From Phymatolithon calcareum (Eukaryota > Rhodophyta > Florideophyceae > Hapalidiales), in assembly GCA_977006965.1 (NCBI GenBank), contig OZ345363.1, forward strand, positions 1,550,001 to 1,614,000: a stretch of DNA of 64,000 nt, in the 5' to 3' direction. A model generated the notes under the pieces. That model searched no databases and was not told where the DNA came from. It worked only from the letters and a program-made list of their open reading frames with translations. The first letter of the stretch is position 1. Every line of letters starts with the position of its first letter. The position numbers were made by a program, and so were the translations under genes. Shown one piece after another: positions 11,801-22,331 of the stretch.

Positions 11801-12918
11801 GGAGTCGCCGAACGATTCTCAGTCGCGAGCGAGATTTATGCACTCTTGCTAGGAAGACCGTAGACAAGCCGAATGTGCACAGACTTAGAGAGCTTGTGCT
11901 GACCACTCTTCCTATGCTGGGCCATGTATCCATCTTCGCTGAGCGTCCTCTGGAGAAATCTCACAAGATTTGAAAAGAGCGATTCGCGCGTCCAACAAAA
12001 AGGATGCACATATGCAAGCTATTGAGAACGCCATTTTCAGTGACTGGCAGGGCCGCTTATCGATATCAGCTTCTTTACCTCAGCCCCAGACAGACCAATC
12101 AATTCTTTCGTGCTACCGTTTGTTGTCAGGGAGAGAGATGGTTACGTCTCAGAACGGTGTTGTTGAAGAATGCAAAAGGAATCTGGTGTCAAAGTGTTTT
12201 AACCCCTGCGTCCTAAAGGAGCTTCAACTTCAAGACAAATCTGTCCTTTCCAAGAGGCTATTGAGTCTGTCATCCTCTCCAAAGTGGGAGCTCATCAATC
12301 GGGCTCATGTGAATCAATCGCCCGGAAGGAGAGCGCCTTCGTCCTCAAGAACAGATTTTGAGGCTAAATCTCTCATTCTCAGCCTGGTCAGTAAAAGACT
12401 CCCGAATGATACACTTTGGTATTCAACAGATGTGTCACGCTGCACTTCATCAAACCTTTACGGATTTACGCTGAAAAGAGGCGACATTGTCGAGCCTCTG
12501 ACTGTTGAAACAATGGATATCAATTCTCACAATCCATTCCTCCTCCAATGTGGTCCTCGCGAATTCAGAGATAGATCGATGTCTCCCACCATCTGGTGCA
12601 CCGACAGTTTTTTTTTCTGTTCAGAATTCAAGAGGATATGAGAGTTTCTTTGCTGCAGTCTGGCCATGTTTACCTGCCGAAGATCGTTCAGGAAAAATGG
12701 GTTCTGTTTTCAGGGTGGCGTGCGAGAGGAAGCTTTGCATTGCAGAACTAGATGCGTTTCTGCGTCCAGTTTCTACCCTTCATGACTGTGACCCTTTTAG
12801 ATGTTCTCTTGATGGGAAGGGGCAGAATATTATACATTCCCCTAGCTATACACCGATTAATGGCGGACGCTTTATCCCCTTCACTCGCAGAGGTGGATTT
12901 CCTCCTCGCCAAGGATAG
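8824..12918 (+). pseudogene. Large DDE/RNase H-fold transposase-like protein, disrupted by one TAG and two frameshifts
   Basis: From ATG 8824 one frame runs to a TAG at 10822-10824 and resumes in the same frame to 11973. It then moves to another frame (to 12641) and returns to the first frame, ending at 12918. The second shift sits at the T-run near 12607-12615. The joined product would be about 1,350 residues. Candidate transposase signatures are ILWDGFE (first catalytic Asp), GFIGDTPAL (second) and the Cys cluster ACCHLCRY just after it, then HKI/LKRAIRASN at the third junction. This order (WDGFE, NLP, VLRxI, D-xx-G, DTPAL, CxxC) matches large eukaryotic transposases of the CACTA/KDZ-like type by general pattern. 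The exact superfamily is not settled. The N-terminal 300 residues are acidic/polar and unrecognised. A Lys/Arg-rich helix lies before WDGFE. Confidence 0.7.
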
Positions 12919-13302
12919 ACATGTGAAGAAGAAGGTCAGTAGAAGGCTCTTCTGACTCTTAGTGTACATCTTTTTCAATTCAAGAAAATTCATTTACCCT
13001 GGCTCACATTTTTGGTCATCTTTCTCTTGTGCACGCGAGATTCTCCAGTTTCACCCAAGCATGCACTAACGGATATCTTTCGATCTAATATTTGGTTCAC
13101 CTGGTGCCATCGTGCCGACAATACCTAGCACCCCTGAAGACTCAACACACATATCTAGAAACTTCCAACGACGTACAAAACCTCAGATACCATTGCTGCT
13201 ACACGCCGGCTGAAGCTGCCCAGTTAGACTGCTGCTCCACCCTTGAACGTTCATCTATTTCCATTCCCGACACACCTGGTACAACGAAAACAGTTTGGGT
13301 AC
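12919..13302. other. Convergent spacer
   Basis: This spacer lies between the 3' ends of the plus-strand transposase-like gene and the minus-strand accessory gene. I see no supported gene here; short frames on either strand have no motifs. Poly(A) signals for both genes would be expected in it. Confidence 0.35.
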
Positions 13303-15303
13303 TCACCGTCCCAGTTCGCTGACACTCCACCTCGCGTACTCTCTTCTCTTTGACGTATGCGTACAACCGATGGTGAGCTTTTGATCGCGATACTTTTCGA
13401 GGAGCGAATAGCGTTCTTCATTGTCAACTTCGACGCTTGTCCCACCGCCGTACATCGCAGTTACTTCGGCGTCCAAAACAGAGGAGATGGACCTACAGAC
13501 TGTCGCCGACCGAGAGTTGGATCCTGTGCTGCCTCCTTGTGTGCTCTCCTTCAGAGGTGACCATGTCACTTGCCCGAGAGCGGAGGTCTCAACTGCGGTG
13601 AGATCGAAGCCGCATAGCTTCCGTAGAAGGGAATAGAGTCCAACCGCTTGTATGTGGATAGCCCGTAGAGAAGAATCCGATGCGGAAAGAACGTCATCGA
13701 ACTCATTAAACCTGTAAGACGCATAAAGGTCTTCCGCGATCACCTTGTGGAGGCTCCGATCCACAGCTTCTTCCAGAAAGTAGGTGCCATCGTCCGGGGT
13801 CTTTCTATCAGGCACAAATCGCCGCCACTTCAGCTGCACGGAAAGAAACGGGAAGTCAGCCTGCAACTGTTTAAATTTGCTCAAGTTGTCTTTTTCAATA
13901 GACAATATTCTGTCTCCTTCAGTTTTTGCGCTGACCAGCCCCGTCAAAGGAATTTTCCATATATTCGAAGGTGATATGCTTGACGGATCGACATTTGTTG
14001 GAGATCTTTCAGAATTGAACACGATTTCATATCCATCATCGAATGCATCATGAGGCGTAGGGTATTCCGCAATCTTCTCCACCAAAAAATTAGCTCCTTG
14101 AAAAGAATCTTTCGCGCCCCATTCCGACCGGTAGTTAGCTTGTCCATGAATTTCGTCCTCATCGATTGAATGGAGTGTACACGAGACGCAAGAACAGGAT
14201 CGTGATCTCCTGTGAGTCCCATCTTCCTGCGCTTCTCCTCCCTGACGGATTCACGGCGTCTGCGGGACGCCGAGTGGTCACGGCTACCGGAAGATCCTCG
14301 GGATATCGTAGCTTCCGACGCGCTAATGTATGGGCGGTCCGTATTTTCCTCGACTGCAACAACGTTATTGACCGCTTGGAACGTATTCTCGTCATTACCG
14401 AACGATACAAGCCACGGCGGTACGTGCATTTGCGGATTGCTTCCAAGACGACGAGCCTCAGATATAAGATAGTTCCTTGTTAACGTCACTTTCTGCGCCA
14501 GCACTATCCTCAAAGCCAGACACCACCCCGCTGCAGCACGTGTACGGTATTTGTTAACTCCGAAGTCCTTCCGGCTCCCGAAAAATAGGATCGATAAGTC
14601 TGAGGTTCCCTTGACCACTTCTTCGTGACGCTCCATCTTCACTAGAATACCAGGAGAGAGCCAATTTCGGAACTGTGAGTGACGGTAGGCGAAGGACAGA
14701 ACCATCAGTAGCATACTGAAGACGAGATGTTCTTTTGAACCCTGCTCAGGGTTGAGGAGAACGTCGAGATGGTCCATCGCCGCAGGCGGCTCAGGCATCT
14801 TTCGCTTTCTGGAAACAGGGCCAAGTTTTTGCCTCAATTGCACTTTGGACCACACCTTGCTGAATCTTCTCCATGACAGTAATCAAGAGTTTCTGCCTGT
14901 CCTCGAAAACCTTCTTCATATCGGCATGCTGCTGACGGATATCTTGACATATCTCGCCTTTCACGCGCTCTAAAACAGCGAGAAGCTGGTCCGCTGGAAC
15001 TGTGTCGCCTGTTAGGTTGCTCAGAGTTCTCAAGAATTCAGCTCTGGACTGTATCATGGTTGAGGGGCCGGCTGAAGAACCTAAAGCAGCTGTACGCGGC
15101 GGAGCAGCAGCGTCCTCGACAGCTTGTGGACGTGGAGCAAGTGGGGGTCCAGGTGCCACGGGCGTGTGAAGTGGATTCTGTAGGTCGGTGTGCTCTCTTA
15201 AAGATCGCCTGACGTCGGTCGGTATGTGTGAAGTAGCTCCAGTGAGTGCCGTGCCATCTTCCTGTGCTTGGGTGGAACTCGAGGCAGTTGATTGCGCAGT
15301 CAT
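13303..15303 (-). pseudogene. Accessory coiled-coil protein beside transposase, two frameshifts
   Basis: Three overlapping minus-strand frames (15303-14791, 14855-13944, 14085-13303) appear to be one gene. The N-terminal 100 residues are Ala/Pro/Ser/Thr-rich. A coiled coil follows (VLERVKGEICQDIRQQ...MEKIQQGVV). A hydrophobic globular part follows (LVFSMLLMVLSFAYRHSQF...), then an Arg/Ser-rich linker and a C-terminal domain. The frames cross at about 14800-14850 and at an A/T homopolymer near 14085-14100, consistent with 1-base indels or sequencing errors. The gene is convergent with the transposase-like gene at 8824-12918. I recognise no family. Confidence 0.5.
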
Positions 15304-16462
15304 TTTGATTTGGCTTGTACTCAGTGGAAAGAAACCTGGACGGAAAACAGCTGAGTGATCTCGACACCCAGTGCACGAGCTGCCCCTGGTGTCTCACGCA
15401 AAATAGTCCCACATGAAGCATACGTGTACACGTATATTTTCTTTCTGGACCGTCTCAATTCATGCACTACTGAACGGATTAACGGATTGGGCGATTTTGA
15501 TTGACGTGTGAACATTAATCAAACACGCCACTGGAGCGGCACATCAATCAACTGAGTGTGTTCATTTCAAAGCATGCGTTTTAACACGCGCAGTTCGACG
15601 TAGTGACGTACTCGGTGATGTTTAAAGCAAGGAACGGTAATCACAAAGAACGCAATTCGCCGAACAAGCCGTCTCTCGCCTGGAAATGCGGTCAGGTAGT
15701 CGATAGCGAGTGGCAGCGCTAAAATTACAACGGTGGTTTCTACCGTCGTCCTCTCTTTCCCATCAACTACGCGAATGACGATCGTCCACACACTGGGCTT
15801 GTCTTCGAGCTTGGTTGCTATAATCCTATGTGGGGAGTCACCCGACTGCGGAAGCGATAAGAAGAACAATTCCTATCCCTGTTCCCGTATGGTGCATAAA
15901 TTTTTCTGCCTTTTTTGTGGTGCATGGAAGTTGCATTAATATACTTTTAGGCCAAAGAAACGAGGAAAGTGTCGCAATTTGAAAAAACAGATAGCTAATT
16001 TTGCTCTACTGTTCTTGCATGGACTACAAAATCGTGACTTTTTCGTCGACTTGTCGAGGCAGAAAATAATTTCGAACTCACAAGGTTTACTAGAAAACAT
16101 GCACCTCGCAACATGTGTGGTGTTTGAGGATAGTGTAGTATTTCTTCTGCTCAGTTTCCCTATATAAGCCAGACTAACCTTGCGCTTTCCCGAGGAGGGG
16201 CGTGAAGTAGTTAACCAAGTTTTCATCACATAAATAACTCTGGAAACAAATACGAAGCTTGCTCTGTGTGTGTTGAGTAACTGGCTCTCCGGTACATGCT
16301 CCCTACGCTCAGCGACAAGTCTCACATCCGCGTCTGACTTCTATTGGTCTGTGGCGTCCGATATTATGTCGCTGTTTTCGTCGCGACTATACGCCTCGGA
16401 GCGTGGCTTTCGGCTTTTCGTGTGACTGTACGCTGCGCTACTCGGATCGCAATACTTAAGAT
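15304..16462. other. Unassigned stretch right of the large element
   Basis: Minus-strand frames at 15321-15515 and 15567-15869 could be upstream coding parts of the neighbouring accessory gene or chance frames; neither has a recognised motif. A segment near 16363-16458 resembles 24126-24205 (shared TTATGTCGCTGT and GGATCGC.ATA), suggesting a scrap of the LTR-like repeat. Confidence 0.35.
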
Positions 16463-17942
16463 GGAAGAGTGTTCAGAACTAGATGTGGTTATGTCATTTT
16501 TTGACTTTTCGATATTTTTACATCTCTAGAATCTCCATTACCTGCTCTTTACGTACGGCTGCTTATTGGTTAAAACGTCGCATGGTAAGCTATTTTAATT
16601 TTATTTTGAACGCATCTAGGGTTTTGATCGTTCAATTCTGAACCTGCTTCTAGCGGCGGGAAAAATGAAAAATACAAGTTGCTTACATTTCTGTTATCAT
16701 ACGTTTTTTGGCCATCAATTTTTTCCTCGTACGAAGGCATCCAGTGCAAATAGTGCACATCCCGTTACTCACATAACACCATGATTAATGACTATAGTAA
16801 GATTTTCTTTACAACAACCGAGCTCTAGTGATTACATTAAATGTAATCACTAAAGCTTGGGTGTGTTCTCTTAATGCCACGCAACTGCTATTGAAGAACT
16901 GTGCTGCAGACTTTGGCTACGTATTTATCCAATACTTAAAGACCACCGGTAGGGAGAGTAGAGGCTTTTCGCAGAGCTATTTTGTTGAACGTTGTTTTTA
17001 AGGAAGAATCCTATACGCTATGGACATCATTGACCCTGTGCTTGACCCAGAGAATATAATTTTGAGCGATTTTGCTCAAGATATTCACCACTTTGCCCCT
17101 CAAAACGATGACAGTGCATATGAGGATGAGCCTCCTGATCCTATCGAAGAAGCTTGAGAAGATCATGATATTTTGATGGATTCTACACGTAGGAGAAGAT
17201 TAGAACGCTGTGGACGAGGGTCCCGTATTGCCCCAGAATGTAGAGGAGTCCCTACAAAATAACTGCTTGTTGCACTACATCAAATACATGACGCAGTGCG
17301 GTCATGACCAGTGCAACCTTGAAGGCTCAAAAGACATGGCGTTGGGATTTGCACTGCTCAATGAGCTAGAGCGCGTGAGTTTCGTGCGATCGATGATATT
17401 TGCCTGTGCGGCTCCCCCAGGAAAAGCAAATACAATTTTTAATGAATCTCAAGATGCCAAGAAATATAAACGCAGGCTTAACGAGGATGATCCGATGGCA
17501 CGTGCTTCCATAGCATACTGTTTAAAAGGCCGTCAAATGTGCCTCCCGGCCTTTGCTGCAAATCGAAAAAACTACTTAACGGTGAACGTTCTTGATCGGT
17601 ATTACTCTTCAGATGCAAGAGTACGAGACGGGTACTTTTCTAGTGGCACTAAGAGTGCTGTGCCGCAAGATGCACAATAGCGTGCCAAGAAATTAGATGA
17701 TATGATAGATTTCTGGAAGCAGTACGATACAAAACATGTGTAAGGAATCCAAAATTTAAATTTATTTTCCAAAATAACTTCTACACAGTTGAGAAAAATT
17801 AAAAACAAATCTTCCCAGTACTTCCACGTGACGATTTTGTATAAGTGTAGTTTATGCTAATTTTTTAAATTTTTTTGAAAATGTGCCCTAACTTTCATTT
17901 CTGAAAAATGACATAACCACATCTAGTTCTGAACATTCTCCC
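16463..17942. mobile_element. 1.48-kb DNA transposon with 39-bp TIRs
   Basis: Inverted repeats at 16463-16501 and 17904-17942 are identical over 31 inner bases (core GTTCAGAACTAGATGTGG) and differ at two positions in the outer eight. The 4-bp flank AGAT occurs on both sides (16459-16462 and 17943-17946) and is a possible TSD, though four bases could match by chance. The interior carries a broken frame (17020-17680). A 25-bp perfect palindrome at about 16823-16850 (AGTGATTACATT and its complement) lies in the left part. Superfamily unknown. Confidence 0.75.
17020..17680 (+). pseudogene. Unknown element-borne ORF, stop and frameshift
   Basis: An ATG at 17020 opens an acidic reading frame (MDIIDPVLDPENIILSDF...) that hits TGA at 17155. 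It continues in frame with RRRRLERCG. The longer downstream frame (17210-17680) is in a different phase and encodes about 155 residues with several Cys/His (HYIKYMTQCGHDQC) and an LNELERVSFVRSM helix. Together they may be one damaged protein of about 210 residues. It could be a transposase N-terminus or an internally deleted transposase. No family recognised. Confidence 0.4.
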
Positions 17943-17950
17943 AGATGTCC

Positions 17951-19586
17951 CTAGTGTCTAGTTTACTAACCACCTCAATTGAGTATAAATCCCTCAATTG
18001 GGGGGCTTTTTGAAAGCTCAAAAAAGTATGTAGAAAGAATGCGAAACAGAAAGTTCGCGCCAACTTTGGGGTGGCGGGCTTGTGTTCTGCCTGAGGAGTA
18101 CCCAAACTACGGCCTTAAATGGGCGTCGTTCGGCGGTAGGAACGAAATTACAATTTTCAGTTAGAAGAAGCGGACCTGCCATGTCACGAGAAAAAGACCC
18201 GCGCCGAGTGGTCGGCGCGTCCGTACACACTAAGGCAACATCAGTGACCAGTCTCGCAGAGTGTTGCAGGCTCTATGGAGCCTTTTCCAAGTCAAAAAAG
18301 GTGAACGGCACAGTTCTGGAGGCACTATTGAATGAAATCAATGGTCGCGCAAGCACATCGCTTCGAGTGAAATGGGTCCTAGTTCAGAAACCGACTGAGA
18401 AAACTAAGATTAAGACACTCAAGATTGTTAACATCAAGGCAGGAAAGGTTGACGAAGGTTCTCCGTCCTCTCGAATGCTTGTATCAAGTCCCAGCACACA
18501 GAACTCTGCACCACAAAATCCGGCTTACAGTACTCGTGGTCGTCCGTCTTCTTCGCCAAATGCCAGTTTATTGTCCCCAGTCGCAACCACAAGCTCTCCA
18601 AAACGGCACGCAAGCTTCGATACAACCCTCAGAAGCTATGGACGCCCTATACCAGGCACTCTCGCCTACGCAATGCAAGGCTCTTAGGACCAGGTGTCGC
18701 AAGAGGAAGTAGATGTCATCACACCCGACCGCGAACCCAACGTTATTGCTCATGGGGTGCCATGGTACGAGCGACAAGTTCTATGCCCGATTGGGGGACG
18801 AATTCCACGTCAGTTCTGGACAGTTCGCACTCCACATGGAGATTTTATATCGGAAAATAGTGGTATTGGGCATCACACGCCCTATGATTGCTTTATGAAC
18901 ATGTTTCCGCAAGGTCACCTTCGAAAAATAGCAGCATGGACGTCCGCGAAGCTGAAACGAATCGCGCGAAAAGAGACTACGGTCACAGAGCTGATTAAGT
19001 TTTTCGGAATCCTCGTCCTCATGACAAGATTTGAGTTCGGCGCTAAGACAGATCTATGGCAGACTACCAGGCAGAACAAATACATTCCGACTTCTCCGGT
19101 GCGCATGCAGAGTATCCGGATCACATGACGCAACGAAGGTATTATGAAGTGCTGGCCGAGCAACTCATCGATAACTCGTTCGATTCGCGTAATACTCGTC
19201 GCCGCTCAACCACTCCTGAACGTACTTTTGTCTCCGGGAGCGGTGCTGGAACCCACTTAACCCCCACGAGAAAGAAAAGGAAGACTGCGGATGGCATGAT
19301 GACTAATTTTGCTTCGCAAAAGAACTGCAGGGTCTGCAAAGTCAAGAAAACAACGCTGGTGTGCTCGTCATGTAACAGGCTAGATGGTGCCGCAATATTC
19401 ATTTGCGGCACGTCTACTGGCAGGAATTGCTTCGCGAAGCATGTGGAAGACATCCATGAGCTTGACGCTTTTGATGTGCCCGATAGTGAGTAGATTTCAT
19501 GCGCAAAAATTAAATGACTTTCGTTACCTCAATTGAGGGAAAAGTGCCCCTCAATTGAGGAGAAATTTCAGTAAATTAGACACTAG
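17951..19586. mobile_element. PiggyBac-like element, internally deleted
   Basis: Inverted ends CTAGTGTCTA(G/A)TTTACT lie at 17951-17967 and 19570-19586. Just inside each is a pair of CCTCAATTGAGG-type palindromes (17973-18003 and 19527-19561). The element holds a piggyBac-like transposase whose middle is missing. No TTAA duplication is visible at the outermost bases, so the exact ends or the family's TSD rule remain uncertain. It lies only 8 bp from the right TIR of the preceding element. Confidence 0.65.
18181..19493 (+). pseudogene. PiggyBac-like transposase, catalytic core deleted
   Basis: ATG 18181 opens a frame to TAG 18685-18687 and continues in phase to 19128. A second frame (to 19493) supplies the C-terminus. 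The part after the TAG has features typical of the piggyBac N-terminal domain (YDCFMNMFPQGHLRKI, LIKFFGILVLMTRFE, LWQTT...KYIPTS). The tail has RYYEVLAEQLIDNSFDS and a Cys-rich zinc-binding end (CRVCKVKKTTLVCSSC...CG...CFAKH). The roughly 300 residues holding the catalytic aspartates are absent between 19080 and 19125, so it cannot be a functional transposase. The first about 168 residues are Ser/Thr/Pro-rich with a short conserved-looking LAECCRLYGAFSKSKKVNG segment. Confidence 0.75.
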
Positions 19587-19925
19587 CAAGTGATTTTATG
19601 TCAAATCGATGTAAGAGATGACGTGGCAATCGAGAACTCTTGAGAGAGAGGAAGCAGGATGAATGCTGGTTATCATCGAAGTGAAATTCAGAAGCAAAGA
19701 GGAGGTCATTGACTCCGCAACACGAGCGCTTTCCTATAGTTACACGAATCTATATCCAAGAGATTCGCAAGGTGGGCATACGGTTTCCTACGTGCATTTC
19801 CTTATTTCACCGAATTTACCACTTGCGCGCAAATTCCAATCTTAGCAATACCAATTTTCGGGTACGGAATTGGAGCACCACGCAAGCTTAGGCGGTAGTA
19901 TGATTTCCTTGTGCTCTTCGCAGAA
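19587..19925. other. Intergenic, nothing recognised
   Basis: No supported gene or repeat; overlapping 60-codon frames only. Confidence 0.35.
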
Positions 19926-19926
19926 C

Positions 19927-19936
19927 ACTATAAAAG
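19927..19936 (+). promoter_or_regulatory. TATA-like box
   Basis: CTATAAAAGC lies about 20 bp upstream of an ATG at 19956 that opens a 66-codon frame. It is a good match to a TATA box, but the gene it would serve is itself uncertain. Confidence 0.35.
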
Positions 19937-19955
19937 CCGCAGAACTTATCCGTCG

Positions 19956-20156
19956 ATGGAGTTCGGCAAGCAAGAAAGAAAACAACCATCGAAGTTTGCT
20001 TCACAACGATACCGAGGGATAAGGTCCTTGACCTTCGACCTCGACGAGAACGTACTGGCTCCAAAGTTGCTCATCGCGAGTAACCATAGTCGTTTGTTCA
20101 AGATTGAACCGACTCCTAAGCTGCTCATTGCAAGTACCCATAGCCGGTCTCAATAA
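19956..20156 (+). CDS. Small hypothetical protein, 66 aa
   Basis: ATG at 19956 follows a TATA-like box. The product is basic at the N-terminus and ends with two imperfect copies of a KLLIAS.HSR motif, encoded by an imperfect tandem DNA repeat of about 54-bp period (20061-20093 and 20115-20148). No family recognised. It may equally be the untranslated lead of the LTR-like repeat that begins near 20190. Confidence 0.25.
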   Translation: MEFGKQERKQPSKFASQRYRGIRSLTFDLDENVLAPKLLIASNHSRLFKIEPTPKLLIASTHSRSQ

Positions 20157-20189
20157 CAAGCTCGAAACTGGAAATTTCGAGACAGATTT

Positions 20190-20745
20190 GCCTGGTCATA
20201 AGGGAAATGTGTCTCTCGCGTATCTTGGCGCTGTTTTTTCGCTTCACTAGCAGTATATAAGATAATTAGTGCATTCCCCTTAGAAAAGGAAAGTGGGAGT
20301 TCTTCGGGATTCGGTTCGACTGCTTGGATCGGTGCGCGCTCAAGTGTGCCTACACATCCCTTCGACCGCGCGGAATCGGAGCTCTTCCCACCTTTGCCCG
20401 TCCTTTCCCTTCTTCTCGCTCGTCTTCTCCTTTCGTACCGCGAACGTCGAGTCGGCGTTTGCACGGTCATCTTCAAGCTTATTCTTCTCCGTCTTCGAGA
20501 CTCGCGCTCGTAAGAGAGCTGGAGCTCCCGAGAAACTAAGTCGTCTCTTTCCGGCCAGAGTCGCTGTTTTCTCCGTTCCCGATAGCCGCGCTCGTCCCCG
20601 TTCCACACCACCGCTGGAGTTTCCGGAAGGCTACCGGACTTATCCTCATCACCTGAACGATCTTGTGGGGCCCTTTGCGAAGCCCAGTACGGCGTAGCCT
20701 CACGCCCGTGTATGATCACCGCGCCCGCTTGTGTTCCCGCAAATT
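20190..20745 (+). repeat. LTR-like dispersed repeat, copy 1
   Basis: This segment aligns by eye with 24215-24872 over about 0.55 kb. Shared landmarks are a TATATAA box (20254-20260), CCTTCGACCGCGCGG, a pyrimidine-rich middle, CGTTCCCGAT, CTTATCCTCATCACCTG, GAAGCCCAGTACGGCGTAGC and CATGGAGTGCTCCG. Size, TATA box and the solo occurrence of two diverged copies would fit solo long terminal repeats. No TG...CA ends or TSD were confirmed. Confidence 0.5.
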
Positions 20746-21775
20746 ACATGGAGTGCTCCGTTGTTGCTCTACACGTACGTGTCGAAGAGCGCGGCAATGC
20801 GTTTGGATGCACCTGATATCCTCGTCTTCGAAAAAAAGAAGTCGTACAGTTCCAACCAGCTCAGCGATTTTCCAAACGTAGGCCACACAGAAGAGAGGTC
20901 CACCTCGTCGTCCGCCTTCCATAGTTTTAGTGCACGAAGTCCAGGACTATGTCGCACAATAGCCGCGACATGCTCTTGACAGTTCACTGTCGCAGAAAGA
21001 GATTCCAACTTGCCGCTGAACTATTCGAGAATCTTGTCGAAAAGGACGTGTCTATTCACGTCAATCAGATCCAGTGATTTCACGGCATTGCAATTCGAAG
21101 CAAACGCCGAGCACTCACGTGGCCAAATGGCTCAGCAAACGTAAATATTCAACTTTTGAATGTTCTGTTCTTGGATTGTCTCGCACTTTTGGTAGGACCA
21201 AGAGGGAAGATATACCGAAGCTCACCCATATTTCGTTTCAAAGCGCAACTAGAACGGAGCTCTACTGTGTTCTTGCGGTCGCTCATGGTCCACATGCACT
21301 GAATATAGAAACAAGGGTTCCTAGAAAGCGCAAACATAAGTGCGCTTGAAGCGGAAGGGATGGCACGCATTAATCACGTCCTGAGAGTGGTAATAGCTCC
21401 AATTCCTTGGACAACAAAATAACGCAGGTTGGGGCACGACGAAAACTATTCCAGAATATCGACGACAACTGAAACGACCGCGCCTGAATCAACGTCATAA
21501 TCGCTATACAATGTAATTTACGCTGTCTCGAGAAGGGCATTCGACTGCACGATACCGCAGAACGACTTCCGTTGCAGGAACGCAATTGACAAAGCGAATA
21601 CACGAAACTCTACAGTGTTCCTGCCTATACAGTCCAGGATTTTCTCGCAGTCTTCACTTGACAAGTTTCCCAAATCTAGAACCTCAAGTTGTGGCTTTGG
21701 ACTGAGAATATGCCGGACACGATTTGATATGCAGCTTTGGATAGATGGCATATCCAAAGCTTTTTGAGTTATCAC
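20746..21775 (-). pseudogene. Leucine-rich-repeat-like protein, degraded
   Basis: Several minus-strand frames together read as a broken LRR protein. The segments are PQLEVLDLGNLSSEDCEKIL...SNALLET (21775-21518), PNLRYFVVQGIG (near 21430), HSPGLRALKLWKADDEVDL and SLSWLELYDFFFS (21008-20769). Spacing of L..L.L motifs suits RNI/F-box-type leucine-rich repeats. Multiple stops and frameshifts separate the pieces, so it is a pseudogene. It abuts the right end of the LTR-like repeat, which may have removed its C-terminus. Confidence 0.45.
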
Positions 21776-21828
21776 AGTGCTTCATCGCATCATTCCATCT
21801 CATTCTCTCCCTTGGTTTGTTCTGTCCC

Positions 21829-21946
21829 TTCTCTGGGGTCAAATCCCCGGAGAGAGAACATTGCACTTTTGCTTCTCTGGGGTCAAATCCCCGGAGAGAG
21901 AATAGTGCATATTTGCTTCTCTGGGGTCAAAGCCCCTAAGAGAGAA
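21829..21946. repeat. Three tandem 44-bp units, each a hairpin
   Basis: Units at 21829-21858, 21873-21902 and 21917-21946 begin TTCTCTGGGGTCAAA and end AGAGAGAA, separated by 14-bp spacers containing GTGC/TTGC. Each unit can fold with TTCTCT pairing AGAGAGAA and GGGG pairing CCCC. The third unit has diverged (AGCCCCTAAG). Confidence 0.85.
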
Positions 21947-22331
21947 CATTGCAGATGTCAGAAGAGGCAATTCGACGGCTCTCTTAAGTAATCCACAGTC
22001 ACTAGCGCAGAAAACAGGAATTTAGTTTGTAAATTCAATCCATGTTCGTATTACCACCGCCCTAAGTCTCATCAGAAAGCACACAATACATAAATGCAAT
22101 ACCCAAATTCATTTACGGGTCGTATTGAAGACGCCCTTTGTCTGCTCAGAAGGCGCATAAAACATGCATGCAGTACCTACATTATATTAATAAATTCACA
22201 TTGCGGTCAAAATAAAGTGGCGCCTAAATTCTGCCGGTTGGAATGTTCTGAAGAACAAAAAAGTATCACAATATATAAAATGATGTAGAGAAAGATCCGC
22301 TGTGAGCTAGCAATGAAATCACTGTTGAGCC

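Noticed and set aside
10822-12650. Introns explaining the frame changes in the transposase-like gene
   Set aside because: The frame changes occur with essentially no lost sequence (one stop codon, a shift at 11970, a T-run), which does not leave room for introns; mutation fits better.
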